From Rhizobiaceae bacterium (GTDB taxonomy: Bacteria > Pseudomonadota > Alphaproteobacteria > Rhizobiales > Rhizobiaceae): a stretch of DNA of 64,000 nt. Under the pieces are notes generated by a model, which was not told the origin of the DNA, made no database searches, and saw only the letters and a program-made list of their open reading frames with translations. Both the position numbers and the translations under genes were made by a program. The DNA lies in the NCBI GenBank assembly GCA_023953905.1, contig JAMLJA010000009.1:102859-166858 (forward strand), written 5' to 3'. Shown one piece after another: positions 15,420-21,662 of this stretch (positions are counted from its first letter, which is position 1; each line of letters starts with the position of its first letter).

Positions 15420-15434
15420 TCAGGATGAAGCGCG

Positions 15435-17048
15435 ATGCTCGCCATCACGCCGGAAACTCTGGCAAGGCTGTCCCGACCGGAAAAGGAAAAGCTCGCTCTC
15501 CTTCTGGCTGAAAAGCAGAAGCGGTTTGCGCAGCGTCAGTTCTATCGCCTGTTCCCGGATGAGGACACGATCCAGCCGGACGGGTCAACGATCTACTCGC
15601 GGCACAAATACGCGAGACATCTGGAGTTCTTCGAGGCAGGGGCGTCATACCGTGAGCGCTGCCTAATGGCGGCGAATCGGGTCGGAAAATGTAGGCTGTA
15701 TAACGATACGGTTGACCATCCGGACGGCAGCCAATCGTTGATTGGGGATCTGTTTGAAAGAGGCGAGCCGTTTCAGGTAACGGCATGGGACGGAAAGGCG
15801 GTCGTGGCCGCTGATGTGTCTCACGTCATTCGTAAGCCTGCTGAACCATGTGTCGAAGTGCTTCTCGCGAGCGGCCAGACTTTCACATGCTCTCTTGAGC
15901 ATCGCGTTCTGACCGTCGACGGCTATGAGTTCGTAGGATCGATTCTCGCATCCGCTGTTTGCCTTCCGGCGTATGGGCCGGCGTTCGCCCCGTCAGTTCA
16001 TGGCGAAGGTGCAGCGCATTGGATTGAAAAACCTCTAGGTTCTCGTCCGAGTTATCCAGGCCGTCGCCGTTGCGATGGTGAACCACCTCATGCGGCTCAA
16101 GGTATCGGCCAAGACGCTTTTCAACAACCAGGCGATGCTCCAACACATAGCCTTGCTTGGTCGCCCGAGGATGATCTGGACGGTAGAGGTAGCGGTATCC
16201 GCCGACTATTTTTATCCCGCCCTTCCAGCCTTTATGGGCGGGGCCGCTCCTGGGCCCGGTCCGCTGTGTATCTAGCCCGAGCCGCTTACAGGTCCGACCA
16301 ACACAGCAGCGGCTTACGCCCAACAGTGAGGCGACTTCGCTCTGCGTGCGCTTCTCTTCTTCGATCAGTTTGCGGAGCTGGGAAGGGTTTATTTTCGCGG
16401 GTGGCATTATTGTCTCCTGGCGATGGTAAGGCTACAAATAGAATTGTAGCATATCGCCCTATTGGATGCCATGTTCTCTACGACATTTCTGTCCCAAATC
16501 TTAACAATTACATTGCTGACGGGGTAGTTCATCACAACACTTACGGCGGCGGGGCCTACGAGACGACATGCCATCTGACCGGTCTTTACCCCGACTGGTG
16601 GAATGGCAAGCGGTTCAAGACGCCTGTCCGGTGGTGGGCAGCGGGCAAGACCAACGAGACCACGCGCGACATCGTTCAAAGCGCCCTGTTGGGTGACATA
16701 AGCTATAACGGGTCACGCAAGGCTGTCACGGGCACCGGGATTGTTCCGGGCGCCTTGATTGGCTCGATCACATGGAAGCAGGGCGTGCAGGATCTGGTCG
16801 ACACGATCAAGGTCAAGCATGTATCGGGCAAGTGGTCCACTCTGGGCCTGAAATCCTATCAGCAGGGACGCGGATCGTTCGAGGGAACGGCGCAGCACGG
16901 CGTCTGGCTCGATGAGGAGCCGCCCCTCGACATCTATGGCGAGTGTCTTGTTCGAACCGCAACGACGGGCGGGTTGATCCTGCTCACCTTCACGCCCCTT
17001 GAGGGGCATTCACAGACTGTCATGCAGTTTCTGCCAAAGCCAGAATAG
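15435..17048 (+). CDS. terL: Terminase large subunit, ATPase half, interrupted by an intein
   Basis: 537 residues in one frame. Extein residues 1-85 plus 369-537 (254 residues) form the packaging ATPase: the P-loop reads AANRVGK before the intein and TYGGG after it, giving a normal Walker A GKT on splicing. Walker B is VWLDEEPP and the coupling motif is LLTFTPLEG. The frame stops right after VMQFLPKPE, so the RNase H-like nuclease domain is missing; it is encoded at 20919-21662. The two halves together (254 + 247) equal a normal TerL of about 500 residues, suggesting a split rather than a degraded gene. Confidence 0.9.
   Translation: MLAITPETLARLSRPEKEKLALLLAEKQKRFAQRQFYRLFPDEDTIQPDGSTIYSRHKYARHLEFFEAGASYRERCLMAANRVGKCRLYNDTVDHPDGSQSLIGDLFERGEPFQVTAWDGKAVVAADVSHVIRKPAEPCVEVLLASGQTFTCSLEHRVLTVDGYEFVGSILASAVCLPAYGPAFAPSVHGEGAAHWIEKPLGSRPSYPGRRRCDGEPPHAAQGIGQDAFQQPGDAPTHSLAWSPEDDLDGRGSGIRRLFLSRPSSLYGRGRSWARSAVYLARAAYRSDQHSSGLRPTVRRLRSACASLLRSVCGAGKGLFSRVALLSPGDGKATNRIVAYRPIGCHVLYDISVPNLNNYIADGVVHHNTYGGGAYETTCHLTGLYPDWWNGKRFKTPVRWWAAGKTNETTRDIVQSALLGDISYNGSRKAVTGTGIVPGALIGSITWKQGVQDLVDTIKVKHVSGKWSTLGLKSYQQGRGSFEGTAQHGVWLDEEPPLDIYGECLVRTATTGGLILLTFTPLEGHSQTVMQFLPKPE
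15883..16407 (-). CDS. HNH homing endonuclease antisense inside the terL intein
   Basis: 174 residues. N-terminal helix-turn-helix (EKRTQSEVASLLGVSRCCVG) and C-terminal HNH_3-type domain: YVLEHRLVVEKRLGRYL, VVHHRNGDGLDNSDENLEV, ALHLRHEL. A good ribosome site (AGGAG) lies about 7 bases upstream on the minus strand, so it can be made on its own. Its last codons are superimposed on HINT block B of the intein on the other strand. It sits where an intein endonuclease domain normally lies, but inverted. Probable role: cleave intein-less terL alleles and drive homing. Confidence 0.85.
   Translation of the reverse strand: MPPAKINPSQLRKLIEEEKRTQSEVASLLGVSRCCVGRTCKRLGLDTQRTGPRSGPAHKGWKGGIKIVGGYRYLYRPDHPRATKQGYVLEHRLVVEKRLGRYLEPHEVVHHRNGDGLDNSDENLEVFQSNALHLRHELTGRTPAHTPEGKQRMRESILRTHSRRRSERDAQESM
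16431..16450 (-). promoter_or_regulatory. Hairpin upstream of the antisense HNH gene
   Basis: GCTACAA/TTGTAGC (16431-16437 with 16444-16450, 6-nt loop) lies about 25-45 bases before the HNH start. On the minus strand TACAAT within it resembles a -10 box. T4 homing endonucleases are often controlled by such leader hairpins; here this is inference. The same bases encode extein-proximal intein residues on the plus strand. Confidence 0.4.
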
Positions 17049-17057
17049 GACGCAGAT

Positions 17058-17357
17058 ATGGCAAACGCATATATCACGGAATATGCCGGACTGGCGCGTG
17101 ATGTGTTCAACTATCACGTCGCGGCGGGCACCGAACCTGCTGTCGATGAGCAGAAGGTCACGTTCACCACAACGACGGCATCAAGCGCCTTCAATGAACA
17201 GACACGGTTCGTGATGATCCATGTCGACGCCATCGCTCATCTGGCCTTCGGTGATGATCCGGAAGCAACGACCGGCGCGCACCGCATGGCGGCGAATGAA
17301 ACACGCTTTTACGGCGTCAATCCGGGCCAGAAAGTGGCCTTCGTGACGGGGAGCTGA
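17058..17357 (+). CDS. Small virion-type hypothetical protein
   Basis: 99 residues, beta-rich, with VDEQKVTFTTTTASSAFNEQ and NPGQKVAFVTGS at the end. It resembles minor structural or tail-associated proteins (a cement- or fibre-associated role is a guess). First of six genes lying between the two halves of terL. Confidence 0.55.
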   Translation: MANAYITEYAGLARDVFNYHVAAGTEPAVDEQKVTFTTTTASSAFNEQTRFVMIHVDAIAHLAFGDDPEATTGAHRMAANETRFYGVNPGQKVAFVTGS

Positions 17358-17359
17358 TC

Positions 17360-17914
17360 ATGATGCACACCAGTGGCGGCTCGTCGCCTGATCCGATCAA
17401 TGGCTGGATTGCCCTTCTGGACGATCCCAAGGCCGCATCGGCAAAGCTCAAGGAACTGAAGGCCGCAAGCGATGCGCTCGCCAAGGCGCAAGCCGATCTG
17501 GTCAAGACCAGCGAGGCACAGCAGAAGCGCGCCAAGGAACTCGTGGCCGAAAGTGCAGCGCTTGATGACCGGGAGCGCGCCATTGCCGCAAGTGAGATGG
17601 TGGCGGCGAAAAAGCTCTCTGCGGCCAAGGAAGCCGAGGCTTCGATTGCCGAACGTGAGCAGAAGCTCCAGGCTGATATTGCGGCATGGGAAAAGGCCGT
17701 TGCAGACGCCAAGGAGGAAGCCAAGGCGACGAAGGCAGAGATCCGCAAGGAACGCACCGCGCTGACCAAGGAAACCAAGGCTGCCGACGAAATGAAGGCC
17801 GAGGCCGAGGCTGCCCTGAAAGGGGCACAGGAGACGGCACAGGAAGCCGAATCCCTCAAGGCGGAATATCAGGCAAAGCTCGACCAGCTTGCCCAGATCG
17901 TGAAGGCCGGCTGA
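17360..17914 (+). CDS. Long coiled-coil protein
   Basis: 184 residues, almost entirely Ala/Lys/Glu heptad sequence from residue ~25 to the end. No enzyme motif. Probably a fibre stalk or assembly factor given its structural neighbours. Two starts (17360 or 17363). Confidence 0.55.
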   Translation: MMHTSGGSSPDPINGWIALLDDPKAASAKLKELKAASDALAKAQADLVKTSEAQQKRAKELVAESAALDDRERAIAASEMVAAKKLSAAKEAEASIAEREQKLQADIAAWEKAVADAKEEAKATKAEIRKERTALTKETKAADEMKAEAEAALKGAQETAQEAESLKAEYQAKLDQLAQIVKAG

Positions 17915-17918
17915 GACG

Positions 17919-18344
17919 ATGGCTGACACGATCACGCTTTACAACCACACGGTCAAGCTGCTTGGCGCGGGCGAAGTCGATCTTACGGCCCTCGTCGTCT
18001 CGCTGATCAGCAGCAGTGGCACGTTCGACGCGACGGACACGGCATGGGCGGATGTGTCGGCCAACGAGGTATCCGGCAATGGCTGGACCGCTGGCGGTGA
18101 GGCCGTGACGAGTGCCGCGGTCACGACCATCACGACCAACGATGCAAAGCTTGATGGGGATGACATCTCCGTCACGGCGACGGGCGGCAATATCGGGCCG
18201 GCAAGCTATGCCGTTCTGCGCGACACAGCCAACGACAAGCTTCTGGCGTGGATCGCATTTGATACGGCCCAGACCGCAGGCACGGGAACGCCATTCCTGA
18301 TCACGTGGAACGCGTCCGGCATCATCACGTGGACCTACACCTAA
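17919..18344 (+). CDS. Beta-rich structural protein
   Basis: 141 residues, Thr/Ala/Gly/Asp-rich, with LDGDDISVTATGGNIGPAS and FLITWNASGIITWTYT. The composition and location fit a phage tail or fibre-associated protein. It ends directly before the next start. Confidence 0.55.
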   Translation: MADTITLYNHTVKLLGAGEVDLTALVVSLISSSGTFDATDTAWADVSANEVSGNGWTAGGEAVTSAAVTTITTNDAKLDGDDISVTATGGNIGPASYAVLRDTANDKLLAWIAFDTAQTAGTGTPFLITWNASGIITWTYT

Positions 18345-19214
18345 ATGGTAAGCGTCACTCACGCCACGCAGGCCTCCGGAACGGATGCAGGCAATGGCGA
18401 GATCGGCAAAGCTGCGTGGAACGCGGCACATACCCTTTCGCAGGCCACAGCGACCATTCTTGGCCGTGTCACTGCCGGAACAGGTGCAACGGAGGAACTG
18501 ACCGCATCGCAGGTGCGGACGCTTGCAAGTGTCTACTCCGCAGCGCAAACCGACGCCGCCGATTCGGCTTGGTACAGCGCGGCAACATCCCGCGCCAATC
18601 ATTACGGGACGCAGCTCGCGTCGACTATCTCGGATTTCAGCACTGCCGCCGACCTGCGTATTTCTGCCGCCATTCTGGACGAAGACGACATGGCGTCGAA
18701 TTCGGCCACGAAGGTCCCGACGCAACAGAGTGTGAAGGCTTATGTGGATGCGGCCACCTCTGGCGGGGGAAATCCGGCGAACGTGGGCTACACCGCCAAG
18801 ACGGACACGTTCACCACGACAAGCACGACGTGGACCGATTTGACCGGGGTAAGTGTAAGCATCACGCCTTCCAGCACGTCGAGCCGGATATTGATCCTCG
18901 TGCAGCTTACGATCGGCACTTCAGCGGCGAGCGCATATGCTAGAGCAAAAATTCTTCGCGGCTCCACAGACGTTCTTCTTGGCGCAGCGGAAGGATCAAG
19001 AACGCAAGCCCACGCATGGCTTACTAGCGATGCTCAGCCCGCATCCATGTTTCTGATGGCCGTAGATTCTCCGGCTACTACCTCCGCAACCACCTACAAA
19101 ATACAGCTCCAGACGAACTCAGGAACAATTTACATCAATCGGTCCGAGAGTGACACGGACAATGCCGTCAGTACACGTGGCGCATCGACGATTACTGTCA
19201 TGGAGATTGTCTGA
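18345..19214 (+). CDS. Putative tail fibre / receptor-binding protein
   Basis: 289 residues. The opening (VSVTHATQASGTDAGNGEIG, WNAAHTLSQATATILGRV) and the segment PTQQSVKAYVDAATSGG are characteristic of phage tail fibre proteins. The C-terminal ~130 residues are a Thr/Ser-rich beta domain that could contact the host surface. Followed by a small gene in fibre-chaperone position. Confidence 0.65.
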   Translation: MVSVTHATQASGTDAGNGEIGKAAWNAAHTLSQATATILGRVTAGTGATEELTASQVRTLASVYSAAQTDAADSAWYSAATSRANHYGTQLASTISDFSTAADLRISAAILDEDDMASNSATKVPTQQSVKAYVDAATSGGGNPANVGYTAKTDTFTTTSTTWTDLTGVSVSITPSSTSSRILILVQLTIGTSAASAYARAKILRGSTDVLLGAAEGSRTQAHAWLTSDAQPASMFLMAVDSPATTSATTYKIQLQTNSGTIYINRSESDTDNAVSTRGASTITVMEIV

Positions 19215-19624
19215 TGTCTCTGGTCGACAAACTCACCACGTACTACCCAGGTGCACAGTGGTCTCTCAACGGCAATACCTATGAAGGGCTTGAATGGGTT
19301 GGTCCGGGCGACAAGCCGACCGAACAGGAACTGGACGCCCTGCAATGGCCGCCGGAACCTTCGACTGATCCAGTCGACTATCCGCTCCTGCCGTGGCAGT
19401 TTACGGCCCTGGTCAATTATCTGGGTGTTGATGGCGCGATCAGGTCCGCGATTGCACAGATACCGGATGCAATGGCAGCCGCTTCCGCCTTGGCGCGCTA
19501 CGAGAAGTCTACGTCCTACAGGTACTCTGATCCGCTCGTCTCACAGCTTCGACAGGCCATAGGCCTGTCAGAGCAAGCTCTGATTGAAGCATGGATGCGC
19601 GCGAAGGATCTTCGATCAAACTAG
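19214..19624 (+). CDS. Small protein following tail fibre
   Basis: 136 residues: an N-terminal segment QWSLNGNTYEGLEWVGPGDK, a Pro-rich linker, and a helical C-terminal half. The pattern resembles short proteins encoded after fibre genes in rhizobial phages (fibre assembly is a guess). Start overlaps the fibre stop. Confidence 0.55.
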   Translation: MSLVDKLTTYYPGAQWSLNGNTYEGLEWVGPGDKPTEQELDALQWPPEPSTDPVDYPLLPWQFTALVNYLGVDGAIRSAIAQIPDAMAAASALARYEKSTSYRYSDPLVSQLRQAIGLSEQALIEAWMRAKDLRSN

Positions 19625-19671
19625 TTCTGGCTGGGCCGACGAACGCAGCCTCTTGGCGATAGGCGGCTGAT

Positions 19672-20334
19672 ATGGCGGGCATCTTTGACACCGGTATATT
19701 CGATACCGGGATATTCGATCATAACCCCGGCGTTGAGATCAGCGTCCCGGCTGCCGCGGTCAACGTTACAGCTCATGCGCCAACGGTTTCATCCGGCGCA
19801 TCGGTTCAGGTTCCATATGCGCTGGTTGCCGTCACGGCAGAGGCGCCGACTGTTCTGTCGGGCGCGGCGGTGGCCGTTCCTGCCGCCAGTGTCGCAGTAT
19901 CGGGTCAAGCGCCTGCGGTTTCGTCCGGGGGATCGGTCTATCCTCCCGTTGCAAGCGTTTCGGTTGCGGCCTCCGCACCATCGGTAAGCGGTGGAGCGTC
20001 CGTTTCAGTGCCTGTGGCAGAGGTCGCGGTTGCGGCTCATGCCCCAACAGTCAAAAGCGGTGGATCGGTTCAGGTCCCAACGGCGGGGATAAGTGTACAG
20101 GCCCATGCGCCTGCCGTGCTTGCGGGTATCGTCACGATCAATGTGCCTGCGGCTTCCATATCGGTCGCGGCTCATGCGCCATCCATAAGTTCCGGGGCAA
20201 CTGTCCAGGTCCCGACCGCCAATATCAGTGTGAACGCATTCCCGCCGGCCATCGGGTTGAACGACAATGACGGGCTGCGGGCCTTCACCGGGTTTCATCG
20301 GAACCTCGGCAGGATGATGAACAGGCGAGGTTAG
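19672..20334 (+). CDS. Repeat protein with 22-residue beta repeats
   Basis: 220 residues. It opens with a triple GIFDT/GIFDH motif (residues 3-17). Then come about eight copies of a ~22-residue unit such as VPAASVAVSGQAPAVSSGGS, each with VxV and AHAPxVxSG cores. The C-terminal ~25 residues are unlike the repeat (FHRNLGRMMNRR). This suggests a beta-solenoid or extended fibre. Sixth and last of the genes inside the split terL. Confidence 0.65.
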   Translation: MAGIFDTGIFDTGIFDHNPGVEISVPAAAVNVTAHAPTVSSGASVQVPYALVAVTAEAPTVLSGAAVAVPAASVAVSGQAPAVSSGGSVYPPVASVSVAASAPSVSGGASVSVPVAEVAVAAHAPTVKSGGSVQVPTAGISVQAHAPAVLAGIVTINVPAASISVAAHAPSISSGATVQVPTANISVNAFPPAIGLNDNDGLRAFTGFHRNLGRMMNRRG

Positions 20335-20931
20335 ATGCCCGCAATAACTGAGTCCCGCTATCTGGTTCAGGCCAGTGCAAAAAACAGGCATTGGCATAGT
20401 TCCGATCGCGAAAAGATGTGCATTCGATGTGGTGAACCAAAACCGCTGGGCGAGTTCTATTCCTATCCATACACAACACGTCAAGGGAAACGAAGCGCTC
20501 GTTATGAGAGCCGTTGCAGAGAATGCTCGAAGGAACGACGACGGGAACGTTCCTTGGCAAACCCCGGCATGGATGCAGAACTTTCGAGGCGATGGCGGTC
20601 TGATAACCCCGACTATTGCGCGGCATATTCAAAGGAATACCGGTCTAATGAGTCGGGGCGCAAGACAAAAGCCCGCCTTCAGCGGCTAAGAAAGGCGCGG
20701 ATGCGCTCAGGATCTGGCGATGATCCGAGCATTCGAGCCATCTATGCAGAAGCATTGCACGTTGAGACTTTGGTTGCTTCCTGCCCTGTCTTTGACATCC
20801 CTGAATTGGGAAAGAAAATGCATGTGGACCATATAATGCCACTGGCCCGTGGCGGGCTCCACGTTCCTTCAAATCTGCAAATACTTCCCGCTGGGCTGAA
20901 TATGCGGAAGGGCGCAAAATGCCCGCAATAA
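20335..20931 (+). CDS. HNH endonuclease inserted at the start of the terL nuclease gene
   Basis: 198 residues. Residues 1-13 (MPAITESRYLVQA) duplicate the N-terminus of the terL nuclease half that follows. Next is a zinc-ribbon-like segment (CIRCGEPKPLGEFYSY, CRECSKERR). The HNH domain is C-terminal: MHVDHIMPLARGGLH, NLQILPAGLNMRKG. It begins directly after the upstream stop and its stop overlaps the terL-C start at 20919. The structure fits a homing endonuclease that has taken over the original start and left a second, recoded copy to restart terL-C. Confidence 0.82.
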   Translation: MPAITESRYLVQASAKNRHWHSSDREKMCIRCGEPKPLGEFYSYPYTTRQGKRSARYESRCRECSKERRRERSLANPGMDAELSRRWRSDNPDYCAAYSKEYRSNESGRKTKARLQRLRKARMRSGSGDDPSIRAIYAEALHVETLVASCPVFDIPELGKKMHVDHIMPLARGGLHVPSNLQILPAGLNMRKGAKCPQ

Positions 20932-20957
20932 CTGCATCAAGGTACCTAGTCCAAGCG
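20919..20957 (+). repeat. Recoded duplicate of 20335-20373
   Basis: The first 16 bases (atgcccgcaataactg) are identical to 20335-20350. Over the next seven shared residues SRYLVQA every codon differs yet is synonymous: tcc/tca, cgc/agg, tat/tac, ctg/cta, gtt/gtc, cag/caa, gcc/gcg. Protein is conserved while the DNA is not. Confidence 0.85.
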
Positions 20958-21662
20958 GGATGGGATTCGGTTCCTCATCTGGACGAAAAGACGAAAAAGG
21001 AACTGCTGGAATCGACGCCGCCGCATTTGCGGGAGGCACGCAGCAAGGGCATTCCGTCGCTCGGGTCAGGCGCGATCTATCCCGTTCCCTTGTCTGCGAT
21101 CGAAATCCAGCCATTCCAGATACCGCCATTCTGGCCCCGCGCCTACGCCCTTGACGTGGGCTGGAAGCGGACAGCGGCGTTGTGGGGCGCATGGGACACG
21201 TCAGACTGGTCTCTCTACCTCTATGCGGAACACTATCAAGGGCAGGCCGTAGCTTCGATCCATGCCGATGCGATCAAGGCGCGCGGCGACTGGATACGCG
21301 GTGTCATCGACCCTGCGGCAGACAACAGGTCACAGAGAGACGGGGAGCGTTTGATGGCGGATTACGTTGCCCACGGTCTTCATTTGACGCCTGCGGATAA
21401 CGCGGTCGAGGCCGGTCTCTACAAGACGTGGCAGTTGCTGGCGACGGGGCGACTCAAGGTGTTTTCCACCCTGGCGAACTGGAAAGCCGAATATGCGCTC
21501 TATCGTCGTGACGAAAACGGCAAGATTATCAAGGACTTCGACCATTTGATGGATTGCATGCGCTACATTGTGATGAGCGGGCAGAAGGTCGCTTCGGTCA
21601 AGGCCCCGACCGTGATCAATGACGCCTATCTGCCTGTTGGCGATTCCGTGGCGGGCTATTGA
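20919..21662 (+). CDS. terL: Terminase large subunit, nuclease half
   Basis: 247 residues. It starts at the conserved post-ATPase strand (SRYLVQAGWDSVPHLDEKTK, then TPPHLREARSKGIPSLGSGA). The RNase H-like headful/cos nuclease domain follows with acidic residues in YALDVGWKRTAALWG, GVIDPAADNRSQRDG and FDHLMDCMRYI. It should act with the ATPase half at 15435-17048 to cut packaged DNA; association in trans is inferred. Overlaps the portal start (TGATG). Confidence 0.88.
   Translation: MPAITASRYLVQAGWDSVPHLDEKTKKELLESTPPHLREARSKGIPSLGSGAIYPVPLSAIEIQPFQIPPFWPRAYALDVGWKRTAALWGAWDTSDWSLYLYAEHYQGQAVASIHADAIKARGDWIRGVIDPAADNRSQRDGERLMADYVAHGLHLTPADNAVEAGLYKTWQLLATGRLKVFSTLANWKAEYALYRRDENGKIIKDFDHLMDCMRYIVMSGQKVASVKAPTVINDAYLPVGDSVAGY

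Larger units (their letters stand above)
15690..16538 (+). other. Intein in the TerL Walker A motif
   Basis: Residues 86-368 (283 aa). It begins with Cys (CRLYNDTVDHPDG, block A). Block B contains the usual His (SLEHRVLT). Block F is LYDISVPNLNNY and block G ends GVVHHN with the penultimate His and terminal Asn. The +1 extein residue is Thr, a usable nucleophile. HINT parts are residues 86 to ~180 and ~325 to 368. The 175 residues between (150-324) are the reverse complement of an HNH gene, not a sense endonuclease domain, and have an Arg/Ser-rich random composition. Confidence 0.88.

Noticed and set aside
17040..20940. A second (split) intein joining the two terL halves
   Set aside because: The C-terminus of the first half (VMQFLPKPE) and the N-terminus of the second have no HINT blocks; trans-splicing is not supported.
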